Assembly (NCBI RefSeq): GCF_028769735.1
Contig: NC_088169.1
Location: 47,744,201 to 47,808,200, forward strand
DNA from: Zonotrichia leucophrys gambelii
Taxonomy: Eukaryota; Chordata; Aves; Passeriformes; Passerellidae
Direction: 5' to 3'
Length of the DNA stretch: 64,000 nucleotides
The position numbers were made by a program, and so were the translations under genes. Below, piece by piece: positions 1 to 12,230 of this stretch; the stretch's first letter is position 1, and each line of letters starts with the position of its first letter. The notes beneath the pieces were generated by a model, which was not told where the DNA came from, searched no databases, and saw only the letters and a program-made list of their open reading frames with translations.

Positions 1-1359
1 AAGAACACTAATCCAAAAGAAACTCGGAATTGTCAGTTGTGACACCCATAGAATGAATTCTCTGCCAGAACTTGGCTTTAATTTCGCGCTCAGAAGAGAC
101 TCTTCCCAAAAAAATGAAATTGCTGTCAAGTTTCTAGGAGCTGAGCACATGATATTTTCTGAAAGTTTCTTTAAAAAATCAAAAAAAACCCAGAAAATGA
201 AGTTATTCAGTAAGTGAAATAACAAAAAGAAAATGTAAAAAAAAAAAAACAGTATATTTTTGTAGCATAGACAACTGAATGCTGCAGTAACGACGTGAAT
301 TTTATCCGTATTTCTACCATGTATACTTACATAATTTCTTACGCTCAAAATTATTTCATGAACAAAAGTACAACACATTTGATTAGGGAAGGTAAAACTT
401 TACTATTGATTAAAATTTTAGTAGTTGAATTGTTCAAGTTATTAGTTTGTTAATAACAAAGCTAAAACTCTTCTATAGAATAGTATCTTCAGGCCATCTA
501 TCTCTTTCCTGGTGTTATGCTTGAAATTCCAGCTTTTCTTGAGGTCATAAGGGTGACCTTGAGGTCCTCGGTTGATTTCAGTCAGAGGGACAAAGTCAGT
601 CATTTGAATCCTGTAGGTTTTGGCAGGCAGTGTTCAAGAGAGGAGCTTCTTCTGCCTCTCCATCAGAGAGGGATGTTGGTTTCTTTCTCCTTAGTTTTGA
701 GACTGCAGGGCTCTATTTTAATGTTATCTGAATAATGTTATCTGAAATAGTATCACCACTTCAATATAGTTTCCAAATATTTTTTTTTTCCCTCTCATTT
801 CTAAAACTGCTTTTACCCAAGCAACACCAAGTTGCCCTTCTTTAGCTTGGGACCTCTGATACTTTCCCTGTATTTCCATTCTTCCATGCCACATTTTATT
901 CTGGTATCATTGGCAGCTCAGATGGTAGAAAATGACTTGGGTTTTCCGTAAACTGAAATTAAACTAAAACAAATTTTAAAAATACTTCCCTGACTGCTAG
1001 AAATTTGTAATTACAGCTAAACAAGCTCAAACCAGCTCATTCCAGGGTACATCCAGACAATCCTGCTGCTGTACTGTAAAGTGAGTGCAAACACCATGTC
1101 CTTCTACTATGGACTATCTGCCCACTAATTCTAAAAGTATAGTTCATCCCACAGTGCTAGGAAAAGCCATAAAATGAGTAGATGCTATTTTCCAAACAAT
1201 AAAATAAATACAAGATTTTCATTAGTACCTGTACCCATAAGTACTCAACATTAAACATGTCTATCCTCTTCAACCAAAAGGAAGATATATAAATTCAGAT
1301 ATTTTGAAATGTTAGTCATCTAAATTTGAGCACACATTACTGATAGCAGACACTTTATA
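1..1359. other. AT-rich non-coding DNA, nothing recognised
   Basis: The stretch is AT-rich with short A and T runs. The open frame at 517-735 is short and shows no recognisable domain. I see no gene, RNA or dated repeat here. Confidence 0.6.
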
Positions 1360-1890
1360 CTGGGTCCAAGTGGGATTAAATTAATTTTCTCTATAGAAGC
1401 CAATATGGGGGTATGTTTTGGATGTGTGCCTAAAACAGGGTTCATGCACTAGTGTTACTGCTGCTGAGCAGTGCTTACACAGCACGAAATTCATCCTTTT
1501 CCCCACTCTGCCCACTCTGAGTGGGCTGGGGACACTCAGCAAGTTAGGAGAAAACACAGCTGGGTCGGCAGACCCCAACTAACCCAAGAGATGTTCCATA
1601 CCTCGTGACATCATGCTGAGCAGTAAAACTGGGTGTGTAATGGGAGTTGTGATCCAAGGTGTTGCTGGGAGACTGGCTGGATATCAGTCTGCTGGTGGGA
1701 GGTGATGAGGTTTTGTTTAATCTTTGAATCATTTGATGTTTTTTCTATCCTTTCCCTTCACTTATTAAACTGTGTTTCTCTCAACAACATATTCTCACTT
1801 TTTCCTGATTCTGTCTCCCACTCCACTGAGGATGGGGAACTGAGCAACCGGGCAGTAAGTTATCTTCCATGTAGGGACAACTCAGCATTG
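1360..1890 (+). repeat. Degraded avian solo LTR, family A copy 1
   Basis: The order of landmarks matches the other family A copies at 19396 and 31566: a TGGGATTAAATTAATTTTC-like start, a 'GAGCAGTGCTTACACAG' segment, 'TTCCATACC..GTGACATCATGCT' just before a weak TATA region, then 'TTAAACTGT' near the polyadenylation end and a '..CTCCACTGAGGATGGGGAACTGAGCAACC' tail. Ends are blurred by mutation and no target duplication is visible. Recognition of the family as a common bird LTR is from memory; the match between copies is visible in this window. Confidence 0.75.
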
Positions 1891-2844
1891 AATGTTTTGG
1901 TTTTTTTAATACAGTTTTGAGTGAGAGAGTCAATGTGTGTTTCTGTGTGCATTTACATAATTACATAACTATAAATCACCAAACATTACTGCCACTAAAT
2001 TGCAGGGTTTGACACTAATATGTTATCCAATTAATTAAGTGACTCAATTTAATAGGTCTGCACAATGTATTGTCTGAAGGGGAAAAAAATGGTGATTTCA
2101 CTTCCTCATCCTTTTTTATTGGTTTGTTTACTAAAAAAAAATCCATTTTATTTACCTGAAGTAGACTTAATTTAATCAAACTGAAAACTAATCCTGTGAG
2201 TAATCCCATTGCAGTGTCTGTTAGCTGGAACTATATTTACATGATATACTAATTTTCTATGAAATGTATAATAGATATACAGCAGTATAATCTAGCTCGA
2301 CCAAAGTACTACAAATGTATTCATCTCCTAAGACTCCTCAAGGGGAGTTTTCCATTTTGTCACTGTTAAGATCCAGTTATTAAAGTTATTAGAAAGATGT
2401 TTCTGCCCAAACTAAGATGCAAACAAGACCATATGCCGAAGTCAATGGTACAGAGTTTTGTTTAACCATAAGTGTGAGGCAGAGAGATAGAAAGAAATAG
2501 CATAAAAACCCAGAAGGAATAAGATTGGTTCCCATGACAAGACTTGTCTTCTGCGATTTCAGTGTCTCTTGATGAAAGTGATGGTTACAATCTTATCAAT
2601 CAAAGGTGGAAGAAACCCACAAAAGATAAGTTCAATGCCCTGAGTGCTCTCAGTTTCAGGTGGGAACACCCAGGTAACTACACTGGGGCAGGAATTTTCA
2701 CATGGACTGATGTAATGATGTGGACAAAACAGCTGCCTCTCATCTCAGCACAGCTGAGTCAGCTCTGTCCCCTCAGAAGGGGTGAATGCCTTCAGACCAC
2801 CTGTGAATGCCCCAGTACTTTCCCTGAGTTTTCACAGCCCTAAG
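1891..2844. other. Non-coding DNA, nothing recognised
   Basis: AT-rich at first, with somewhat higher GC from about 2540. The open frame at 2544-2843 (99 codons) has no domain, no splice context and ends against a CR1 fragment, so I do not call it a gene. Confidence 0.55.
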
Positions 2845-2960
2845 TTCTGGATGCCCCATTACTGGAACTGCTTAAGGCCAGGCTGGATGGATCTTTGAGC
2901 AACATGATCCCACTGAAGATGTCTCTGCTTCTTGCTGGGGAAAATGGACTAGATATTGTG
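2845..2960 (+). repeat. CR1 LINE 3' fragment
   Basis: Matches the conserved tail of the CR1 3' region in sense orientation: 'CTGGATGCCCCATTACTGG', then 'AAGGCCAGGCTGGATGGAT', 'TGAGCAACATGATCCCACTG' and 'GGACTAGAT'. It stops before the terminal octamer repeats. Too short to code for anything. Confidence 0.75.
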
Positions 2961-3063
2961 TAAATAGTATGGGCATTTTGTTATAATACCTCCTTGTTTC
3001 ACTAAAACAGTCCAAATTATGCAAATAGAAAGAAACATATTTTACTATTATAGTTACAGCTTC

Positions 3064-3069
3064 AAACCA
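3064..3069 (+). repeat. Target-site duplication AAACCA, left copy
   Basis: Perfect 6-bp match to 4134-4139, directly outside the TG and CA ends of the inverted LTR element. Six base pairs is a usual duplication length for class II avian retroviruses and is the same length as for the provirus at 55609. Confidence 0.75.
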
Positions 3070-3439
3070 TGCTGTGGTGTGTTCTTAAGTTTGTTAGTTT
3101 GCTCCCCCCATTTTCTGTATTAAATGGTTTCTTCCTTTCCCAGGACCCTGTCAGTTAGGTTGCTATGGAAATGAAACTGCTCCTCCCCTGGCTTCTCTTA
3201 TAAAGTGAAAGTGCCTCCTCCTTGGGCTCAGTCAATCACCCCTTTTCTCCTCCCAGGTTTCGAGAATTTTCTTTTCTCTGGGAGTTATGGTTGGCTGTAG
3301 CCCCGGAGCCCCTCCTATGATTTATAACAGTTGGTTACTTTAGTATATCAGTTATGTTTCGTACCTCCAAATATGTATTTCTATTGGGTCGCCGGGTTTC
3401 CCTGCCTTCTTCCCCCCTTTTCCCTTAAAACCCTCTCCT
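3070..3439 (+). repeat. Left arm: inverted U3 of the LTR element
   Basis: Reads as U3 on the plus strand from TGCTGTGGTGTG to a TTAAAA TATA-like site near 3425-3430, and stops close to where R would start. Shared landmarks with the right arm on the minus strand include CTGTCAGYTAAG/GG, CTCCCCTGG, CTTATAA..GTGAAAG, CAGTCAATCACCCC, TCTCCTCCCAGGTTTCGAGAA and GGTTGGCTG. There is no R or U5 in this arm. Confidence 0.75.
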
Positions 3440-3457
3440 GCCCCACATTGGGCGCCA
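3440..3457 (-). other. Primer binding site, tRNA-Lys(1,2) type
   Basis: The minus strand reads TGGCGCCCAATGTGGGGC, which differs by one base from the TGGCGCCCAACGTGGGGC site used by several betaretroviruses and lentiviruses with tRNA-Lys1,2. It lies two bases after the TGCA end of the minus-strand LTR. Similarity stops at the 18th base, where the inverted U3 begins. Confidence 0.8.
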
Positions 3458-3459
3458 TC

Positions 3460-4133
3460 TGCAGAGGGGGGCGTATGTGGCCCGAAGTTTGGAGTCCGAC
3501 TAGCTGAGGGCGAAAGGCCGACGCCCCTCTGCAATTCCTGGCCAGCACCCTTCGGCGTCTGATGGCCTCGGGCTGCGCTGGCTGCGGACTGGCGTACACC
3601 GCTGGTATTGGGGAGGAACGGAGCTGACCATTTCCCGGGGGTTAAACATCGGTTTATTGAAGGTGTTGCGGGATCCAAACGCGGGGAATCCAACCAGGAA
3701 AAAGTTTTTTCATAGGGGGTGAAACAGGATTATAAAGGAGGGGGGTGGGTACAGGCGGAACCAATCGGGAAAGGTGAGGGGATGAACTTCACAGAACTGA
3801 CACTCCATGGAGACCAATAATCAAAAGGTAAAGGAGGTGTCCTGGGACCCCAGCCAACCAACACCTCCAGAGAGGAGAAGGTTCTCGAAACCTGGGAGGA
3901 GAAAGGGGGTGATTGACTGGACCTAGGGAGGAAACAACTTTCACTTATAAGGGAAACCAGGGGAGAAGCAATTACACATCGGCAACTATGAATAGCGGTT
4001 ACTATAGCAACTTAGCTGACAGGCTAGCAGTGGCGGGAAAAACTGGGGGAACGAAACCATTTTACACATAATAGGGGAGAACAATACATAAATTGGGGGA
4101 ATAACACAAGAAACTTAACAACACACTACAACA
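3460..4133 (-). repeat. Right arm: complete LTR (U3-R-U5), minus strand
   Basis: Runs from TGTTGTAGTGTG (4133) to CTCTGCA (3460). U3 has a TATAA element near 3728-3737 and R/U5 has AATAAA at 3658-3653. It is followed by a 2-base spacer and the primer binding site, as expected for a retroviral 5' LTR. Confidence 0.8.
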
Positions 4134-4139
4134 AAACCA
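4134..4139 (+). repeat. Target-site duplication AAACCA, right copy
   Basis: Identical to 3064-3069 and directly adjacent to the terminal ACA of the right arm. Confidence 0.75.
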
Positions 4140-5984
4140 CTATAATATACAAGTTCCAGCCATCTTGTTTACTATTTTTCCAGTGACTCTCAGGAAGTGC
4201 TGTCAGATCTGTCAACAACGTTCGCTCAGTAGAGCGGGAATGTATAAATATGCACATATGTTCCTGAATGCTTCAACTCTCCATTTGCTGATTTTAAGCA
4301 TTATTTTTAAAAAAATGTATGATTTCCAAGACTGATAAGGAGCTCCATTTTGGAACAGATTCCAAACAGTCTAAGGAGGTGAAAATGAATGGTTTTTATG
4401 ATTACATACACAGTGAGATATATGAGAGAGACAAGTGCATCAATGTTTTGTTGATAGAAAAACACTTTGGGCAATCATCTCTTTCATCCACATAAGCCAG
4501 ACTGCAGCCCATAGAAAAGACTGAAAAAACGAAAATGTTATATACAGTCATAGATGGTTGTATAGGTAGCCATGAAAATAAAACCACTGCATGGGTAAAA
4601 GTGTGGATGAGAACGAAACAAAAAATCCTTTCCTGAAAAACACCAGCAGAGCTGATTACTCCAGGCAAGGTGTGCATGGGTCTAGCATATGAACCGTTCT
4701 TCCCAAAACTCACAATGTAGAGCAGCAGAACAAACTAAAAAGCAGCAAAAAAATTACCAGTTTTTCAGTTTGCTTCTGTGATGCTACTACTTCATGCAGT
4801 GGATGTACAGTAGACTTTTAGTACTCTGCCTAGATTTCTCCAAAGAAGCATGGGAGAAAGCACAAAGGGGAGAAGTGCTGGTGGTGGGGATAAAGCAATC
4901 ATAAATTAGGTATAGCCATAATCCATTTGAGATATATCTTGCAAACTTTATTCACATTAATCACTTACACTCATTAGGGTTGGCCAAATTTGGCCCAGAA
5001 AAATGCTAACTGTGAGCTTCACCCTATTCCATTAATTTGTAGACACAGCTGGATCCTGATGCTTCATTGTTTCTATGCATTTGCAAATCCTGGGTGCACA
5101 AAATAAATGCTTTATTGAGTATTTTTTGATAATTTTTACTAAGTCCATACTCTAATTTCTGGAGATCATGTTCTATGATAATTCCTTAAATTAATGCTTG
5201 CCAAGGAAATTTAAAACAAACAAACAAGGGAGTGCTCCCTAAAAGATCAGAAGATGAGTTTAGGAAGCAAGGAAGGCAGTAGAGATAACAAGCACAGTAT
5301 TCATGAGTGCGAGCAACTCATAGATAATTCTAAAATAACTAAAATTCTACCCTATATTTTTTAAGTCCTTGCAGGAAAAGATGAACATTTTCTGAGAATG
5401 AGTAATTAATAAACAGAAGATCAATATAACTTTTGATAAAAGTAGATAAGAAAGTATCAGGAAAATTTTTGCATGTGTAAGTCTACAGGTCAGTATGGTA
5501 TGAATACCATTATATTAAGGGAACTGGGTAATGACTTGCTGAGGCACTTGCAATCATATAGCAGTCTTGAAGAACTACAAGAAAATATAAAAGGTTTTTA
5601 GTAACAAAGAGCAGATGGAAGTGAAATCTAATTAGACTTTAATTCAGTATCCTAGAAGAAATAGAAGTGTCTGCCTAAAAAATTTAAATCTCAGTTAGAG
5701 AGAAACTTAAATTTGGAGTCAAATGCAAGGTAATGAGATGCTGGAAAAAAAGCTTCTTTTGATTTCAGTAAGCTTGCTATTTAGTCCACCTTGCAAACAC
5801 ACATATTTTAGAATAGATGGAGAGGGAGAGAAATTTCAAAGAGATTTCTTGCTCAGTTGTTTAATGACTCTCAAAATATAAAGGAAAACTGCAGAAATCT
5901 GTCAACTCTCCAGTTATCCTCTGACAGGTGCAGAACAAGCAGAGAGGAAATGTGACATTTTCCTCCTCACATCAGGGGAAAAGG
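4140..5984. other. Non-coding DNA, nothing recognised
   Basis: AT-rich sequence without a recognisable gene or repeat. The 103-codon open frame on the minus strand at 4402-4713 shows no domain. Confidence 0.55.
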
Positions 5985-6042
5985 GGTGGAGTTAAATCAT
6001 CTTGAAGGTCCCTTCCAAGTCAAACCATTCTATGATTCTATG
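5985..6042 (+). repeat. CR1 LINE 3' terminus with octamer repeat
   Basis: Contains 'ATCATCTTGAAGGTCCCTTCC' and ends with ATTCTATG twice (CCATTCTATGATTCTATG). This is the standard CR1 3' end used for target-primed reverse transcription. Only the last ~60 bases are present. Confidence 0.85.
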
Positions 6043-9000
6043 TTTACTAAGATTGATAGTCAAACCATCAGTCAGTAATAAGAACAGTATAAACATTTTA
6101 AAGCTGATTCATAATGGAAATTATTGTAGGAGCTGGAGTTACCAATTTCTTCTGTATTAAACTACTATTGATTGTCTTTTTCTGAGGAAATTTAAAGGAA
6201 ATTACTTGATTATAGTTGGATTTCTACAGACCTCAGGTTCATTATAAATTCCAATAATTAGATTTGCCATTCCAGAAAAGCAAATGTGGCAAAAGTTAGA
6301 AGAAATATGGCATAATGAGCTATATGCTTATGACCCATCGGAGAGACACAAAACGCCTCAAACTGATGCTTGAGATGTTTCTGACTCTTGTGCTATGCCT
6401 CTGACAATGAAGGCTCTTCGGCTGGACTTCATTTTAATGCTTTTCACAGGAAAGGATTATTTGTTCTTAACAAAAACACTAGAACAAAAATTTTGTTTAG
6501 GATCAGTTGACTGTTTCTTGTTTATTTGGAGAAATTAGGCTGGTAAGTGGGGAAGAAACTTTTCAGTTGGAATAGGCAAAAATTTATAGGTAATCACACT
6601 TGAAATAGCAGAAAAATAAGGAAAAAAAGTGAAACAGTGTTAGATAGAAACAAGCAAAATGTAAAACTGGAATACAGCTATTTAACTGGAAATTTCAGGG
6701 TGACAAAATCATAGTTTGGGAATAATTTCATGAAACATGTCATTACAGGAAAAGAAAATGGAAAATTTCTTTTTTTCAGTAGGAAACAACCCAAAAAAAT
6801 AATAGAAAAACCCTATAAAATATTCTCTTAATACTATAAAATGTTGTTTCATCTATGTAACAATGGTGATTTGATCAGAGTTTTTTTTTACATTTCTTAA
6901 GCAATTCATGAATATTTAATAAATCCATTTTAAAGGGCACATTAGAATTTTTTTTCCATCTGTTTTTGTTACAGGAAAACAGAGTAAGAATTCTGCTGCT
7001 GTTTTTGCACAAGCATTTGTCTGTATCCTCAGAGTATTATTTCCACTCCAGAAGAGTATGTAAAGAAATTTCCCTCAGTCTCTCAAATGCCAACCTTATT
7101 TCATCCTCTAGACCTCTCAGTACACAAACTAGTTGAAAACCATGTTTGTTCCAGTTCTTCATCAGAAAAATGGGGATAATGCTTTCCCACTTGAAATACT
7201 TGGTTTTGGTAGTTTTTTTATTTCCACCCCCTCCCAATCATCATCTTTGAGGGGAAAGGATTGTCTCTTATCATTAGAGATACGTGAACTACATTTCTGT
7301 GTGAAATGTGAAATACTATATGTGAAATACTTTTCTAACACATATTTACAGTCGGAAAAATATTTTGCTTTGGATAGAACAAGCCCTTTCAGATATCTTT
7401 AATCTTCTAAAGTAATTAAAAATTATTAAATTCAATCAAAATGAAAACTATAAAATCATTTTGTTGGGAATAGATAAATGAGACACCAATTTTCCATGGC
7501 TGTTTTAAATGAAACAGTTTTTTAGTAAATGCACTAGACCTTATCATATATAGCGTTCAATCACTAATTACTTCTGTTGCTTAAGTATTTATATGAAGAT
7601 TATCTAGAAAATATAAGTCTGTATAGCTGTTACTTGTTTATGTAACCTCAGAATACTTGTAAAGAATATAGAAGAGCATTTAAAAAAACTTGCAGTTGTA
7701 GTGTTTACTTTTAAAAACTTATAAGTGTATGCACATCTTCATAGATACATAGATATTCTGAGTTTTTGTCTTCGATGAGATTTCAAAATACAGTTTAAAA
7801 CTAGTAGAATGTGCTGAAATCATAGTCAGACATTATGGGAAAGGTTAGCCCTAGAAGGTGAAAGGATCATTTTCTCACACTGAGAAAAATTTCAAGGGTA
7901 GCATTTTAATTACTCTGTGCCCTCTATGAGTGCTCAAGCTAACAGTACAGGTGGTGTCCACAGGGCAGAAAACAAATCCCCAGACCCTTAGAAATATTCG
8001 AGAATATTTTGTTAGAAATAAATGCCAATGCTTTCATTGCATTTTTTCTGGAAAAATAAGCTGGGACAGAAATTGGCAAAGTTGAGTGTTGCTGTCTACT
8101 TAGATACCATTTCCTAGTTTTATAGACAAAAGGAAAAGACACAAATCAAAGGCTAGCAGCCAGACTTAAAAAAGAATTAGGTGAGTTTTTGGGCAGCAAG
8201 AGCAATAATAATGTTGGGAGTTAAAAGGTTCAGCTATGACAACATCATCCTTTGGTTTAATGAACACATACAAGAGGTTTAGTTTTGTGTCCTAATTTAA
8301 AGTTTGACCCTGAAGCTACAGTAAACTACTTTCTTAAGTGCTATAGAGGAATAAAAGTATAGGGACACATATAGAAATGCATACCTATGTTAATAGATAA
8401 GAAAAAGACTATGAAAAAATAATAATACTAAGAAAAAAAAAAGACCAAGAAAAAACCTACATGTTGTGTTTTTATTGGGGGTTGTTTTTGTACAAGAAAG
8501 AAAGAGCAAAAGCCAGGTTTCTTTAAAAGAAATAGAGCAGAAACGAACCATATTAGACCATGCTCAGAATTCCCCAGAAGACCAATTTTCAAATTATTTA
8601 CCTTCAAAATCACAGAATTATTGCTTATTAAATTTTTGTTGATAAACCAATTACTTTGAAATTAATATATGTCTATGTTTACAGCCCATACTTAGAAAAC
8701 AAAACACCAAATGACCAAACATAAACAACCAGCAATGACCAAACAGATCCTTTATGTGAAATTAAACCACAATCTGTGATTGATGGCCATTAACTTTAAC
8801 AGGGAGAGGGTGACTTGGGAGTTGGAGCCATACCTAGCATAACTTTTATTGACTATTCAGGGTGTTGGCAGTGATTAATTACAAGTCAAAAAAAGCACCC
8901 ACCAGCAATCAAATAACCTGCATTGGTCTGTTGCTGTAATGCTAGAAAATATTAAGTATTACAGAAATTGCATGTCTTGAGAACTCCCAAGAAGCTGTAA

Positions 9001-12000
9001 CTCCTACAAAAACTATTGTGTTTGGAATGTTTGCCTGATTGAAAGATTAAAGCTTGATAGAGCAAGAACATATAGAAAAAATCAAAACTTAAAATGCAGC
9101 TGTCTAAGAGTCAATCAAATAAGACACCCTGCTGTTTGACAACTTGTAATGCAAAGGAGTGAAAAAGTTCATTGCAATACAAACTATAAAAATATGGGAG
9201 AAAAAAGATAATGTTATTTTCAAGTTTATTGTAATTTAGGAACTAATTTCTAAGTTATTAAAAAATTCTGATTGACAGAAAAATAAATTCAACATGTTAA
9301 AACCAAAAATATCTTTTAATTGAAAAATTTTAATAGGAAACCAGCATGTAAAATATTAATTACAAAACTAAATTTCTCTTTATTCTAATTATCTTCTTCG
9401 AGTACAACTATTGCATATTTTAAAGGTTACGTTGGAAAAGACTGATTCTAGATTATCTTAAACTTTATTTTAAAGAAATTCTTATAGGAAGTCCATCAGA
9501 TTACTAATGTCAGGCAGTAATGTTTTTCCTTACAAAATAATTACTCGCAGGCACTTCACCTTAAAATTTCATAGAGTGACACCCTAGTACTTTCAGAATG
9601 ACCATAATAACTAAACATCTTTAAAATCTTGCTTATTTAATATTAATTAACTACTCTTTGCTAATTAATGAAATAAAAATGGGTTTTGCATATAAAATCC
9701 AGCTGTTATTTCATTTACTTTATCTAGAAAAATCCAATGATCTGTGCTCCCTCTACTGGCAGTACTGGCAGTGAAAAAGCAATTCTGCAGAAAAAGAACT
9801 GTCAGCTAAAGATAACCGAGGCACACAAAATAATTAGACAGAGAAGAATTTGCCTTTGCACGGGTACACCAGATTACATTTACAACACAGAAAAATCTTC
9901 TCTAGTTAGAGAATAAAAATATTAACCTGGAGACAAATAAGATTTATTTCCAAATATTCTCAAGTGAGAATTAAAGGATATTTTCTTAAACCCAAGGAAT
10001 TTAGAACTTCTTTCAAGTCACCTTGCAAACTGAAAGAGTTTCCTTTCTCCCTGTATTCTCAAATATTGCACATATTTTGTGTAATATCTTGTAGTTCCTA
10101 CCTGTTATAGTTAAACATACAAATCCATGGGGGAGAGATATTTAGGTAATTTTTAAGAAAATATGATATGTAAAAAGATTTATTAAAGATTGAGGAGTAT
10201 CTTTTGGATATGGCTTTTACTGTACTGACAAGCATCGGTTAAAATGACCTCTGGTGCCACTGGCCCAGAACTTGATGACTTATGATCCACACCCTTTACT
10301 AAGATTACAGTGAACAAAGAAAGAAATTAAACTAAATTAACCCTGATCAATGGTAGGTCACAGAGGCAAGACGACAGCAAAGGGAGAGGAAAAAAAGGAC
10401 TACTACATTTAGATTCTCCATTTAATGGACAGATGCAGAAAACAAGAATTCTCTGAAAAATTCAAGTAATCTGAAATCTACTTCTTACCGACTATTTGGA
10501 ATTGATACCCTTTAATATTTTTATCTGAAAATACAGCTACAACTGACAGGTACATTGGACATTTAAGAAACTGGGACATCTGGAAGACATCTACAGCACT
10601 GAAAAAATTAGTTTCTATGCTGCTGAAACACACAACAATACCCCTGCTACAAGCAATCCAAGCCAGTGATACTGGTTACAGCCATAAATCAGTGGCTATT
10701 CTCATGCTATATCCAAGAAGAATTGCCAGAAATTGGCTGGTTTTACATGTTACCATACTCCAACATTAGGCTTGCAATTAGAATACAGGTTCTTGAAGTT
10801 CTAGGCTTTTGTTCTAAAAAAGATGAGACAGTTACAATAATCTCTTTACAGGCAGAATTGGTGTTATGTAAGGATGAAAAAAATCATCAGCTCTGACTCT
10901 GAAAAGTTCATTTTAGGGTAGGAATTTACTGTGCACTCTATAGTCAACACAGATGTGGGAAATGGCAGCTCTCCTCTAACCACCTGTCTCTCTGGGGGTA
11001 TAAACTCTCCTCAGTAATCTGTACTCTGCAATAAAACATAGCTGGTAAGAGCTATGTTTCCTGGAACAACTCCCATCAACATCTAAAAACTGCAACAGAT
11101 ACTAATGACAGTAACAAACCTGAACAGAGATGCCTTTGATTGCTGTATTTTCAAATTTTCCATACTCTGATTCTCTGATTAGCTCAGTTTTCAGTATTGG
11201 TGAAAAAAGGGGTAGTGCTTTTTCTAGGCATGAGTTCTGCCCACAGTTCTTGATTGTGTTCCACAGGTGTTTAATGCTGCAGAGGGAGGGAGGAAACTTT
11301 CTGCCATGAGGACAGCATTTTGAAAAAGATTATTTGCTCACTTCTCTTCCTTCATGCAAATTAATATTTAAATTATATTTCTATCTATTTTATGTAATCC
11401 AGAAAGTTTTGAGGATACGTAGTTTTTTACATTTTGTTCTTCTCTCCTAAATATGACGTCTCAGCTCACCCTTGATTATATTTTCAGTCAGCTCAAGTCA
11501 TTGCTATTCTATGGATAGAATTTCCTTTTATTTTGCATAGAGATCAAATATAGACTATAGCTATTAAGATGCAGTAATGAAACTTAACAAGTTTGGTATA
11601 TTTTATTAAAACTCAATTTATAATCTAATAGCATGAAAAACTTAAAACAGAAATTAAGCTGATTTTCACCTTAAGCAGATAAACTGGTCACCTGCTAGAG
11701 TGATTTTCTTTTTCTCTGCTTAATCATTAATTAATATCAGCTTAATGATTTATTTCACTGACATCTTAATAAATGCAACTGAGTAAAAGGGCATGATCTG
11801 CTTAATATATATTATGGATGTCATATGATTTTATGCTTATACAGTTAAACTACTTCATGAGTTATTTGCAAAGTTTTAGCATTAAAAGAGTGCAGTAGAC
11901 ACGCTTACCCTTAGATCATTAGGTTTATTAATTCATCTCTTATACTAGTTTTCCATTTTTATAAGTATTAAAGGCCTTTTTCAGCTATCACAGGCATTTG

Positions 12001-12119
12001 TGTCTCCCTCAAATTTCTATCACTATAATTTATTTCTCTATTACAGTTTAATACAATACCCATTGGAAAAAAAATTTTAAAAAGATCTTAAGGTGAAACA
12101 AGAGAGGGTCTGACCGGGT
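6043..12119. other. Long AT-rich non-coding stretch
   Basis: Six kilobases with frequent A and T runs. All open frames are short (at most about 90 codons) and without recognisable motifs. I see no exon, RNA gene or datable repeat. Confidence 0.55.
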
Positions 12120-12230
12120 ATTGGTAAAAAAAATCCACAAAGAAATAGTTAAGTCATGTAACAGGCTGCCTTGAGGAGTTGTAATTTTCTGTCCTGGGAA
12201 GTTTTCAAGTCCCAAAAGCATGAAACTGGG
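12120..12230 (+). repeat. Possible very degraded CR1 3' fragment
   Basis: The segment 'AACAGGCTGCCTTGAGGAG' then 'CTGTCCTGGGAAGTTTTCAAG' resembles the CR1 3' region (gain of 'cagg-tgcc--g-ggagg' and 'cctggaa-t-ttcaag'). The similarity is short and diverged, so this is tentative. Confidence 0.35.

Larger units (their letters stand above)
3070..4133 (-). mobile_element. Inverted-LTR retroviral element (U3-R-U5-PBS joined to an inverted U3)
   Basis: Both outer ends are LTR 5' ends: TGCTGTGGTGTG on the plus strand at 3070 and TGTTGTAGTGTG on the minus strand from 4133. The right arm is a full minus-strand LTR of about 674 bp (4133 to 3460) with a TATA region near 3728-3737, AATAAA at 3658-3653 and a TGCA end. 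A primer site follows at 3457-3440. The left arm (3070 to about 3439) is a second U3 in the opposite direction; blocks such as 3219-3265 against 3888-3930 are close reverse complements, and I judge overall identity at roughly 70-80% by eye. A perfect AAACCA duplication flanks the whole. It codes for nothing recognisable. Confidence 0.8.

Noticed and set aside
2544..2843. 99-codon open frame as an exon or small gene
   Set aside because: No domain, no clear splice sites, and the sequence leads straight into a CR1 fragment.
3352..3693. 113-codon minus-strand open frame
   Set aside because: It crosses R-U5, the primer site and the inverted U3 of the LTR element, so it cannot be a gene of that element; no domain seen.
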